In this document: positions 45,163 to 55,215 of the stretch, piece by piece
Position numbering within the stretch: position 1 is the stretch's first letter
Layout of the letters: the number at the start of each line of letters is the position of its first letter
NCBI GenBank assembly: GCA_029465975.1
Contig: CM055737.1
Span: 12,737,459-12,801,458, forward strand
Length of the DNA stretch: 64,000 nt
Direction of reading: 5' to 3'
Source: Dallia pectoralis
Taxonomy: Eukaryota; Chordata; Actinopteri; Esociformes; Umbridae
Made by a program: the position numbers and the translations under genes
Notes under the pieces: generated by a model
What the model was told of the DNA's origin: nothing
The model's database searches: none
What the model saw: the letters and a program-made list of their open reading frames with translations, nothing else

Positions 45163-45930
45163 AGGGACACTGTTGAAGTGGGTACCAAGGACTTAGTGAG
45201 GCTAATCTGTGTCCACCTAAAGCCTAGTGGGACCGTCCATCACCAATCAATGAAAAGTAACAGCAGTAACTGTCAATTAAGATACCACTTGATATAATGA
45301 ATAAGTACATTTGAAGCTAAATTTGGTTCTAATGAAAAAAAAATGTATCGCAACTGACAATATCACAGTGGACATCCGCCTGTTTGCTATCGCGTCATAT
45401 TTCCATCACAGTCTTATTGTTGGCCAGCGGAGAGAGGTTAGCCCTGACTAGTCCTCAAGATGGGTCACTCAGCACTGTAAACAGCCGCCAAAGCTACGGC
45501 GTGAACCATGAGATCCATTCGTATTGATAGCACTTCGCCCACCGATTCGGTTCACATGTGTGCATATCCATCCCATTGACAGAGACTTATTGTGGCTGAC
45601 CGCGGAAATAATAGACTTGCCTTTACGAGCCGGGAGATCATTTATTATGGCCAGGGAATCTACCTAGGGAGAGGGGCAGGGGGGGCAGGTGATGGTGACA
45701 GAACACAGTGCTGCTGGGTTGGGCTCACCTGGGACCACTGGGTTCCATTGATCTGGGTCAGGTGTCAATACACAGAATCAGGAAGTTAAAATATCTAAAT
45801 ATGATATTCTGGGGGGGTCAGAGTGTGTGTGGACTCGAATGGTAATCACCTCACACAACTGAGCTGTGACTCAGCACTCAGACTCAGAGATTAATGATGG
45901 TGCCATAAGCACTGAGCGGTTGCTGTGTGG
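45163..45930. other. Unique sequence, no gene recognised
   Basis: Ordinary sequence with no feature recognised. Confidence 0.45.
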
Positions 45931-46007
45931 TTGTGTGTGTGTGTCTGTGTGTTGGTTTGTCTGTTACTGTGTGTGTGTGTTGCTGTGTCTGTGTGTTGGT
46001 TTGTCTG

Positions 46008-46055
<48 letters not shown>

Positions 46056-46125
46056 TGTGTGTGTCTCTGTGTGTCTCTGTGTGTCTGTGTGTGTCTGTGT
46101 GTGTCTGTGTGTGTGTGTCTAAATT
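45931..46125. repeat. (TG)n/(TCTG)n microsatellite
   Basis: TG run containing two copies of a 'gttggtttgtctgttactg' module (45951 and 45992), then 'tgtgtctctgtg' variants. Confidence 0.92.
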
Positions 46126-47592
46126 TGTGTCTCTGCTTATTGATGTATGTGTAGAAAAATGTTGAATGCATGCCTGTGTTTGTGTGTGTTCATGTCAGTA
46201 TGTTTTCCATGTTACAGAAGAAGGTTCACATTCTTTGGCTGTTATGCAGTATCCGCCCAAATGGAAATGACAAATGCCAATACCAATTCCCAAAAGTTCT
46301 GAACTTTTTTCTTTACGTCCTTTTTTTATCGGAGCTCACAAACAACAATTGGCACAATGAATTTAAAACATCTCATTTAACGAGTAGACATTTCATAGAA
46401 AGTAGTATTCCGTTGCCAAGGACCTTCACAGTGCTGGATTTGAAAATGATTATAAGTAACAGACACGAACACAGCAAAGTGCCTCTATAATCTGTGTGTT
46501 TGTGTGTTTGTGTGTGTGTGTGTGTGTGTTGTGTGTGTTTGTGTGTGTGTGTGTGTGTGCTGCATGTTCTTACCTCTTACCTCCTCCTTACCTCCCTCGG
46601 TTTACTAAGCCAAAGTGTCTGCGTTGAAAATGCAAATCCAGGTAAATCGCTCCTTTTATTTGATGTACCATACCAGCGTGTACTCACATTATCACGTTCC
46701 TGACATCCTCTCCAGGTGCTTAAATCAACATCTTACAGCCTATTAGTCAAAGCTTTGGGGGACAATAGCTCCCGATGACAATCCTCGTATTTCCCTGTAG
46801 AGAGCGGAAGAAGCGAGAGAATGAGACAGAGAAATAGCTTGAGGTTGAGAAAGAGAGAAAGGAGTTGACAGGGAAGGAGAACAGATCCATTATCGAGTAT
46901 ACAGTATTTTAGTTTGAGAGCTGAATATGCTCACATTTTAGGGAAAGGGAGAAAGATACAGATGTTTAAAAAGTGGAGGAATTAATATTCTTTAGATGGA
47001 TTAAGAGTCTGGTCTCTCAGAGAGGAGACGAGAGAGGAGGAGACGGAGGAGAGAGGAGGCGAGAAGCCAAGAGGCAAAACACTAGGAGACAGGAGAGGAA
47101 AAGAGATCGAAGGCCAGTGGAGAGAATTCAACGGATGACTCTTTTTCTGCTCCAGATCACCTTTTCACTAGAAAAGAACTCGGCAGGCAGGCAGAACGAA
47201 CCAAGCCACAAACTGAACAACCTGTTACTCAATAATACAGTGGTTTCAAGTGAGTCAATTCAAAAAGCTTAACTCATCTTGGCCAACACCCAGCTGCCAG
47301 AACGCAGATCCTGAGATAGCAGTTATTTAATGCACGTTTCAGTGAGAGAGTGATTGTGTATTGAGAGGCTCTCCAGGTGATGGCCAAGAATCAAGCCAAG
47401 ATTCACGGGAAAGTGATATTTTTTATTATGTCTAAGCAGTGAAATGAATTTTTAGTCACCTTGCACTTATTTTGTATGTAACATTTTATACCGGATTATT
47501 ATTGACAATTGATGTTAAACCGTTCGTAAGAATATATCAGCTATCATTATATGTTGTTTTACCTCTCTTATCATCCTATTTATCAATCCCAC
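46126..47592. other. Unique sequence with (TG)n at 46495-46560
   Basis: 46800-47120 is purine-rich (GAGA and AGGAGG). Otherwise unremarkable. No gene was recognised. Confidence 0.45.
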
Positions 47593-47720
47593 CCTTCTCC
47601 CCCTCTCTTTCTCCCACCCAGCTCCCCTCCTGTCTCTCCCACCCAGCTCCCCTCCTGTCTCTCCCACCCAGCTCCCCTCCTGTCTCTCCCACCCAGCTCC
47701 CATCCTGTCTCTCCAACCTT
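47593..47720. repeat. 25-bp minisatellite, about 4-5 units
   Basis: Units 'ctcccacccagctcccctcc' plus 'tgtct'. Each resembles a pyrimidine tract ending in AG, but the array is too short and isolated to suggest splicing use. Confidence 0.9.
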
Positions 47721-47862
47721 TCTCTTTCTCTCGGTCTGTCTACAGTGAACTAACAGGCGGATCCAGACTGCCTCACACTGCACATGAGAATGATAACCTT
47801 GACCCTCGATGACCTGAGCCTCGGGCTCATTAAAGGTCATAAAGGGACACCAATACAATAAC

Positions 47863-48003
47863 TGATGTGTGTGTGTGTGTCTGTGTGTGTGTGTGTGTGT
47901 GTGTGTTCGCAGGTTTGGTTTGCTTAGACATGTGTATATGGTATGTCCATGCATATTTGTGTGTGCATTGTGGGCGGGGGGATATTTAGTGTTTGCATAC
48001 CTA

Positions 48004-48036
<33 letters not shown>

Positions 48037-48132
48037 TTACTTGTGTATGTGTGTGTGTGTGTGTGTGTTTACTTGTGTGTGTGTGTGTGTGTGTGTGTGT
48101 TTACTTGTGTATGTGTGTGTGTGTGTGTTTAC

Positions 48133-48164
<32 letters not shown>

Positions 48165-48418
48165 ACTTTTGTATGTGTGTGTGTGTGTGTTTACTTGTGT
48201 ATGTGTATGTGTGTGTGTGTGTTTGTGTGTGTATGTGTGTGTGTGTGTGTTTACTTGTGTATGTGTGTGTGTGTGTGTTTACTTGTGTATGTGTGTGCGT
48301 GTGTGTGTTTACTTGTGTATGTGTGTGTGTGTGTGTGTGTGTTTAATTGTGTATGTGTGTGTGTGTGTTTACTTGTGTGTGTGTGTGTGTTTACTTGTGT
48401 ATGTGTATGTGTGTGTGT
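47863..48418. repeat. TG array with periodic 'tttacttgtgta' modules
   Basis: (TG)n interrupted about every 26-38 bp by 'tttacttgtgtatg'. Roughly 14 modules follow the first plain TG segment. Cys/Val-rich frames are artefacts. Confidence 0.93.
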
Positions 48419-48651
48419 TAGCTGCTGAGCTCTTCGTTCAGTGTGTGTTATTCCCAGGTCGGCTCTCCCTCAGTTTGCCAACAGGCGTCCCTCTTTGCCC
48501 TGACAGCCACACTGTAATGCTATAATCCACTGCGACACGAGGTGATAAAAACAGGGGAGGAAGTGGCTGCCTTAATCGCTCACTAATGGTTATGACAAAT
48601 ACCTGTCTCTGGCATCCGACAGGGGGGCATGGAGGAGGGGACCTGGCTCTG

Positions 48652-48682
<31 letters not shown>

Positions 48683-49618
48683 CATTATTAACCAGGTCAT
48701 TAGCTCCATCAGAGGACATCACCCAGCCAACTAGGCTGCACGGCTGCTAAGTTCCCCGTCAGCGGAGCTTTTGCCCGTGGCCTCTACGACACACAAATCC
48801 ACCTTCTCGTGTCTCCGCGTCTGCTACCAGGGGCCACACAAATCACTATTTCGCTCGTGTCATTCGGCAAGGGTAGAGAGAAGAGTGGCTTATTTGGAGA
48901 GGGTTGCGTGGTGGCCAGTCACTCTCCTGCCCTGGTAATTGTGATTTATATCCTGGCCTTCAGAGCCCAGGCCCTGTTGCCAAGTCCGACAACTGACATA
49001 TATTGTGTGTACACAAAGCGACCCGCCCGAACCGCCGCGGTGACAGTCTGGCCACGCCCCTTTCATCCACAGCTCGCCGCCGTCAGAGGTCTCTCCAAGG
49101 TGTATGCCGCAGAGTGAGCTGTCGTCTGAACGACGAATCGAGGTGGGAAAAAAAATTATTATAAAAACCAGTACCACCACGAGGGGAACCAGGTCGGCCG
49201 ATGCCCCCGTTCCACGTCCTTAGCTATGAAGCTGTCTGCTCGGCTTTGTCCTTGCTGTAGGAGGCTGGACAGGGTTCTGGGATGGGGACTCGGTCCACCC
49301 GGGGTGATGTGATTGCCTAAATGGAGGCAGAACCCGGTGAAGGTGGGACACAAAGGCATGTCAGGACATAAGGTTCCTGCGGCACAGATGAAATGCAAGA
49401 ATTTATAGCATTTGAACAAAATGTGGCTTTTTGATGGCTTCTTTTGTGTAGAGGATTTGTTTTTAGAATCGAAGAAGAGCTAGGCTTATTTTATATTTTG
49501 CCAGGAACTTTGCAAACTAAAAGGTGCATTGTCACATTGCCTCCATTCATGCCTTGGCTTTAACTTAACACAATGAAAACATTTGCTGAAAGAGAATGTC
49601 TGTCATACTGACTTTTTA
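48419..49618. other. Unique sequence, no gene recognised
   Basis: Short CA run at 48652-48679. 48740-49130 is moderate-GC, CpG-retaining unique sequence with 93-102-codon frames on both strands and no domain. Confidence 0.4.
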
Positions 49619-49623
49619 TTGAT
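49619..49623. repeat. Target-site duplication of solo LTR, left
   Basis: 'ttgat' directly before the LTR's 5' TG. The identical 5-mer follows the LTR at 49993-49997. Confidence 0.75.
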
Positions 49624-49719
49624 TGTCACGATTGGTGTGGGGGCGTGGCTACACAGACCTTTCGGTGATTCACTTCCTTGTTTACGTTTTGTCACTCAGC
49701 TGTTTGTAATATAGTGGGC

Positions 49720-49727
49720 TATAAAAG
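49720..49727 (+). promoter_or_regulatory. LTR TATA box
   Basis: 'tataaaag' in the middle of the LTR, the expected location of the U3 promoter, about 195 bp before the polyadenylation signal. Confidence 0.6.
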
Positions 49728-49920
49728 GGGAGCTAACAAGTCCCTCCTTGTTCAGCATTGTTACATGTCACGGTATGATAGAGAGGTGTGGGTTGTTGTT
49801 TGACTATTGTGGTTTCTGTGATGTTTTGTATGTAAGTCGCTATATGCGCAGATTTCCTTTTCAGTTAACCAGTTAGTCTTTTTCGCCGTTCGTGGTTTGT
49901 TTTGAGTTGTGTTGTGCCTC

Positions 49921-49926
49921 AATAAA
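49921..49926 (+). promoter_or_regulatory. LTR polyadenylation signal
   Basis: 'aataaa' followed by 'cctgtttgaaacgg', about 66 bp before the LTR end, consistent with R/U5 placement. Confidence 0.6.
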
Positions 49927-49992
49927 CCTGTTTGAAACGGATTATCGGGCTCTGCAAATGGCTTGCTACACTACGCCGGTCAATCTATGACA

Positions 49993-49997
49993 TTGAT
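49993..49997. repeat. Target-site duplication of solo LTR, right
   Basis: 'ttgat', identical to 49619-49623. Confidence 0.75.
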
Positions 49998-50034
49998 TGC
50001 AAATTACATGAACCTCTCCGGGACTAGGTTAATA

Positions 50035-51570
50035 AAGAAAACATTATGATCACTCACAGGTGTAGAGAAAGGAAAAATAATAATCAAAAGAGGGCACATG
50101 TCAAGGATAGATTAGATAAGCAAACAATCAGCTCTCTTAGTTGACGTGTTGGATGCAGAACATAGGTGCAGGAGAGAAGACCTGAGCAACATTGAGAACG
50201 CACAAATCATTAAGCCAGACAACTGGGTTAGATCATCTCTGAAATGTCAGCTATTATGGGGTGCTCCCAGTCAGTACTGGTGAGTACCTACTGACATTGG
50301 CCCAAAGGTGGACAAACCAGGAGTTGGGCGTCCAAAGCTCATCTATTCGGGAGGACAACTAAGGCTTTCCTTTCTGCTCCGAACCGACAGAAGCTCTACT
50401 GTGCCACAAGCCACAAAACCTGTGTATGATGATTACAGGAGGAATGTTTCATAACTAACAAGGCATTGCACTCTGCTACATATTGAGCATATGTGTAGCT
50501 TCAGACCGCTATGAGAGCCTATGACGTAGGAGCAGTGGAATGTTGTCTGGTCCAATGAGTCACGTTGTATTTTACATAACGTGGACGGCCATGTATGTGT
50601 GGGCTGTTTTAGGGGAAAGTGATGGCACTATGATGCACTGTGGGAAGACACACAAGCTGTTGGACGAAATGGAATTCTCCAGACAATGTTCTGATATCCG
50701 GGCGTTTACCCGGACATCAATTTGACACGTGACACCAACCTAAACATTGTTGCAGACCAGATACACCTCTTTATGGCAACGGTATTCCCTGATGGCTGTG
50801 GCCTCTTTCAACCGGATAATGTACCCTGCCACACTACACACAGGACAATGATGAAGAGTTGAAGGTGTTTGTCCTGATCTCAATCCGATTGAACACCAAC
50901 AAGTCTGATCCATGGCGGCTCCACCTCACAAGTTAAAGGACATGAAGGATCTGCTGCTAATGTCTTGGTGCCAGATACCACAGGACACATTCAGGGATCT
51001 GCTGCTAATGTCTTCGTGCCAGATACCACAGGACACATTCAGGGATCTGCTGCTAATGTCTTGGTTCCAGATACCACAGGACACCTTCAGGGATCTGCTG
51101 CTAATGTCTTCGTGCCAGATACCACAGGACACCTTCAGGAATCTGCTGCTAATGTCTGGGTTCCAGATACCACAGGACACCTTCAGGGATCTGCTGCTAA
51201 TGTCTTCGTGCCAGATACCACAGGACACCTTCAGGGATCTGCTGCTAATGTCTTCGTGCCAGATACCACAGGACACCTTCAGGGATCTGCTGCTAATGTC
51301 TTGGTTCCAGATACCACAGGACACCTTCAGGGATCTGCTGCTAATGTCTTCGTGCCAGATACCACAGGACACCTTCAGGAATCTGCTGCTAATGTCTGGG
51401 TTCCAGACACCACAGGACACCTTCAGGGATCTGCTGCTAATGTCTTGGTTCCAGATACCACAGGACACCTTCAGGGGTCTAGTAGAGTCCATGTCCCGGC
51501 TGGATATTATTGTTTTGGTGGCAAGCAGAGGACCAACAGCAGATTAGCCAAAATGTTTTGGCTCCTACAC
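50035..51570 (+). mobile_element. Tc1-like transposon, family A (copy 3), decayed, transposase tail expanded
   Basis: The order of segments follows a Tc1/mariner-like element: 5' non-coding 'cactcacaggtgtag' (50052), 'gttgacgtgttggatgcag' (50141), an N-terminal segment with 'gactgggtt'-like sequence (50221), then 'ccaatgagtcacgttgtatt' (50551; the WSDESR segment), 'ggtattccctgatggctgtg' (50781), 'gtcctgatctcaatccgatt' (50871; DLNPIE), and 'ggtctagtagagtccatg' (51477; LVESM). Frameshifts and stops break the transposase, so it is not functional. The 3' inverted repeat is eroded ('aaaatgttttggctcc' at 51550). Between DLNPIE and LVESM a 48-bp segment is amplified 11-fold. Confidence 0.78.
50948..51475 (+). 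repeat. 48-bp in-frame transposase repeat, 11 units
   Basis: Exactly 11 x 48 bp, each encoding DLLLMSxxQIPQDTFR with variants SWC, SSC, SWF and NLLLMSGF. Order of types: SWC, SSC, SWF, SSC, NSGF, SSC, SSC, SWF, SSC, NSGF, SWF. Units 3-5 and 8-10 match, showing a 5-unit (240-bp) higher-order duplication. The array sits in a 211-codon open frame from 50912 to 51547 that ends in the native LVESM tail. Confidence 0.95.
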
Positions 51571-51582
51571 TCACCAGCCACG

Positions 51583-51880
51583 TCAGTGCTGACCTACTGG
51601 GATTTCTTTTCACACAACCATCTCCAGGGTTTACAGAGAATGGCCAGAAAAATAGAAAATATCCAGTGAACGACAGTTCTCTGGGTGAAAAAGGCCTTTT
51701 TTATGGCAGCGTTCAGAGGAGATTGGGCAGACTGGTTGGATCTTTTAGAAAGGCAACAGTGACTCAAATAACCGTCTCTGAACATACAAAACATAAATAA
51801 GGCAGATGAGCTACAGCAGCAGAATACCACAGTAAATGCCACTCCACTCAGCTAAAAACAGCAAACTGAGGCTACTTGTT
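51583..51880 (+). mobile_element. Second Tc1-like transposon fragment (family B), N-terminal transposase region
   Basis: Encodes, across one or two frameshifts, a segment including 'GFLFTQPSPGFTENG' and 'RRLGRLVGSFRKATVTQITV', which corresponds to the helix-turn-helix DNA-binding half of a different Tc1-like transposase ('...RRMARLVRADRKATVTQIT'-type). It is followed by 'agctacagcagcagaatacc' and 'aaactgaggctac', as in that family. Only this 300-bp part is present. It abuts family A directly, so one element probably landed in or recombined with the other. Confidence 0.62.
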
Positions 51881-51900
51881 AGATCTAGTCAACAACCACA

Positions 51901-52020
51901 GGGAACGCCACCTATGGGAACGCCACCTATGGGAACGCCACCTATGGGAACGCCACCTATGGGAACGCCACCTATGGGAACGCCACCTATGGGAACGCCA
52001 CCTATGGGAACGCCACCTAT
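51901..52020. repeat. Perfect 15-bp repeat, 8 units
   Basis: Eight uninterrupted identical copies of 'gggaacgccacctat' (GTPPM in one frame). The lack of mismatches suggests very recent expansion. It begins about 20 bp after the recognisable Tc1-like fragment. Confidence 0.96.
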
Positions 52021-54033
52021 GGGTATTTCCTAGCAAAGTCATGTATGTTTGCATGTTGTTGTAACTTAAACAAACGGTTTAGATTTCCCTGCATTAATCA
52101 GCTGGTCTCAAAAAGACCCCCCCCCCCCGTCATACAAATGAATCTTAGTTAAGCATAGAAAAATACAACGCGTTAGGTCGCAGTCCCCTGGGGCATTACA
52201 GTATGCAATTTGTTTGTATTATTATAGAATAAACTCTATACTTTTGTCAAATTGACAGGAGTTTCATGGGATGTTCTTAGAATGGGATGGTGAAAAAAAG
52301 ACAAAACAAGGTTAAGTATGTTAAAGTTATTTGGGCAGTAAATCAGAAATCTTGGAGATATTCTTCACAATCCACATTCTTATAATGAATACAAAACAGA
52401 GGTACACAGATTAAACCTGCCTGGTATTACCAAACATATAAATACAAATACCTTGGATTACATTGTATACCACCTCTGCATAAGAATGACAGTATCTCTG
52501 ACAGCCTTATGGACACCTGACACAGGTGGCAGGTGAGAGGAACCGTGATTGATGTCCTCTGTTCCTTCTCAACTACCTGTCCTCCTAAACACGACAACTT
52601 CTGGACGAGCTCATTCCCAACCAAACCACCCCGGCAGGTATACACTGCAGTAAGGGGGTAAAGAATTTAATAAAAACGGTGCGAAAACGAGGAATGACGC
52701 GCACACGCCTGTTTGTACATCTGATTGAATATCCCCTGTCGACACGGTTGCTCCTCCGTGCTTAGTTTTATAGATCCCACTCAGGGCGGTAAAGAAAAGG
52801 ACACCAAGTTGAGTCCAAGGTCAGTGTTTACCTCGAGTCTATATAAGTCAGAGACCCCCCCTTACTTTTATTTCCCTGTTTTAATAGTCTGCGCCCTCCT
52901 GTTGACCCTAACGGAGTTGGTGGAAAGATGGCTTCCTGGCAAAAGTTTATCCGAGGGTACGGAAGATTAACGAGGATATTTTCATTGGCTGCTTTCTTCT
53001 CGTCTTCCGTACTTAGAGGTGATAAGATCTGAATTATTTATTGTGCCTTCTCTCCAGGTCATTTGCTATGTTAATTTCGTGTGCTTGATGTTGCCTTTGT
53101 CTCTGGGTCGAGTGTTATTCCCAGAGAACCCTGGGGTAGAGGGAAGAAAGGGGATTTGTGTACTTAGCGTACGCTTTCTCCAAATTAGTCACCCATGCAT
53201 AATTATTTATGTGGTTTTGTGGACTGCGCCGGAACGACTCATTTCGCGGGAACTGTGTGGAAATTAAATTATACTGTTTTCACCAAAGAAAAGCATCTGT
53301 TTGCTACACCTTGCAGTGCCTGTTCATTACATGTGACATCTTCCTTACGCCCTTAAGGGTTCTGTTCACCGCTAATATCAGCATTATATTTAATCAATAA
53401 CTCATATCGCACATATTATGTTCTAAAGAAAGACACTTTTAATTATATTCGCCAGACTCTGAAAATGCGTGTGTGCTGTCAATCGATGAGTGATGACATC
53501 TAGACAACAGTAGTGTGAAATCCTTTTGTCTGTACAGTAAACCTCCTGTGTCAAGTTCATTAGGTGATTGAACCCCAAGGATTGAATACCATTTGCCTGT
53601 GCTGTGCATAAATGACCATCACTCATGTTGCAAGGTTCAGACACAGTCAAACTCAACACACGGACCTCAGAGCCAGCTGGTCATAGCCCACAACATCAAC
53701 ACCAACACCGGCCCAGACGGAAAACACAAGACAGGATCACAGATGTGCTCGAGACATTAGAGGGGGATTTTACCTAGATAAAGCTGTCCTAAAGAGATAT
53801 TCCTTATCTCGATGTTTATGGATTATTCATGTGTAATTACTGAAAGCTTTCAAACTGTTTTAAATCACCACTTCAGTCCCTCTCATCCAGCCCCCCAAAC
53901 ACACACACACACACACACACATACAAACACACACACCATTAGTGGCTGTAACAACTGCAACAGCAATTGTCATAGGGGGGTTTTAAGTGCAGAGCACAAT
54001 CGATATTGATAAATGTTATAAAATAAGTATGAA
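52021..54033. other. Unique sequence, no gene recognised
   Basis: C11 run at 52121 and (CA)n at 53898-53935. 52960-53400 is AT-rich with several TAATT cores. No domain-bearing frame. Confidence 0.45.
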
Positions 54034-54080
<47 letters not shown>

Positions 54081-54190
54081 GAGAGAGGGAGAGAGAGAGA
54101 GAGAGGGAGAGAGAAAGAGAGAGGGAGGAGGAGAGAGAAACAAGAGACAATGAGATGGAGAGAAACAAAGAGAGAGTGAGAGAGGGACAG
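54034..54190. repeat. (GA)n microsatellite and purine tract
   Basis: GAGA run with GGGA and AGGAGG interruptions, continuing purine-rich to about 54200. Confidence 0.92.
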
Positions 54191-54938
54191 AGGGAGAGTG
54201 GGGTCCCATAAATCTGCGTGGGGTAGCTAAAGGAGCTCACAATCACCTCAGTTCCCCCCGTCCTTTCATTTGGCTGCTGTTGAAACACTACAATCATCGC
54301 TGTCATTATCAGGGCCTCATACGGAGAAAGGCTCCTACCGTGATTTACACAAACTTCCTTCTGCCGTGTCAAGCAGGCCGAGAGACAGTGAGAGAGAAAC
54401 AGAGAAATAGACCAAAGATAAACCGCGTGGTTAGGGTGAAAGAGAACGCAAAAGAGGGGGTAAATGTGAGAATGAGATGGTGGAATGAAAACAGAAAGAG
54501 AAGAAAGAGGCACAAAATCCTCCCCTGAAGGTCAACCCCAGGTGTACACGGGGTCATGTGGAGGTCACGTAGGCTCCAAGTGGAGTCAATAACGCCCCCA
54601 GTCAGTTGGAGCCCAGACGTGTGGGGGTTGCCCCACTCACACATCAATTCACCAGGCATGAAGCCCGTTAATAAAAGCAAGAGAGATTTAGAGAGAGAAC
54701 GAGAGAGCAAGAGGAGCGCGGGGGGGTTAAATGTACAGGGTGATTGGGAAATAGCTCGTCTTTCAGCTACTAACTCCTTTTCATGTAAACATCTCTGTCT
54801 GACACTTCTTACACATCCCATCCCCATCTCCTACCCTCCGCTCTCCCTCTCTCCCCCTCGCTCTCCCCCGTTCTCCCTTCTTCATTCTGGTACACTTACT
54901 GTCAGCGGGAGAATAAAGAAGAGGGAGGGAAAACCGGG
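54191..54938. other. Unique sequence, partly purine-rich
   Basis: 54545-54670 is a moderate-GC unique block ('ggggtcatgtggaggtcacg' onward). The rest is GA- or CT-rich. No gene was recognised. Confidence 0.4.
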
Positions 54939-55215
54939 CTGTGGTCGGGGTTGGCGAAAGGTCAGCTGTGACAGGCTCCGGGGTTAAACTGCCGAGTTAA
55001 AATACTGTTCATTACCCTGCTTAGAAGCTCCCCAAATCTCCCCCATTGTATCACAGTCAGCGGCCAGCATCAATATTCCTCAGCCACAGACTTAGCAGAC
55101 GAGCAGTAGAAAGGGGACTTCTCAGCACAAAAGCATGCTGATATTATGCGTGGAACAATACCTCTGCCAAGACAATTACAGACCTCCATTCTAGTTAAAA
55201 GAGGCGTATCGAGGA
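54939..55215. other. Candidate conserved non-coding block
   Basis: Unique, moderate GC, no simple repeats, with regulatory-looking words such as 'cggggttaaactgcc' and 'tatcacagtcagcgg'. No coding potential was recognised. The call is by texture only. Confidence 0.25.

Larger units (their letters stand above)
49624..49992 (+). mobile_element. Solo LTR of an LTR retrotransposon
   Basis: A 369-bp unit starting 'tgtcacgattgg' and ending 'caatctatgaca', so it has TG...CA ends and an imperfect terminal inverted repeat (TGTCA/TGACA). It is flanked by a perfect 5-bp duplication, has a TATA box at 49720 and AATAAA at 49921, and no internal coding region or second LTR nearby. It probably arose by LTR-LTR recombination. 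A 5-bp duplication and this terminal motif fit Ty3/Gypsy-type elements best, but the family is not proven. Confidence 0.8.

Noticed and set aside
42351..45196. Frames of 787-941 codons rich in WLSGCLAV resembling a membrane protein
   Set aside because: Pure translation of CTGT/CTGG/CTAT tetramers, with the same peptide in different frames across the 968-bp duplication.
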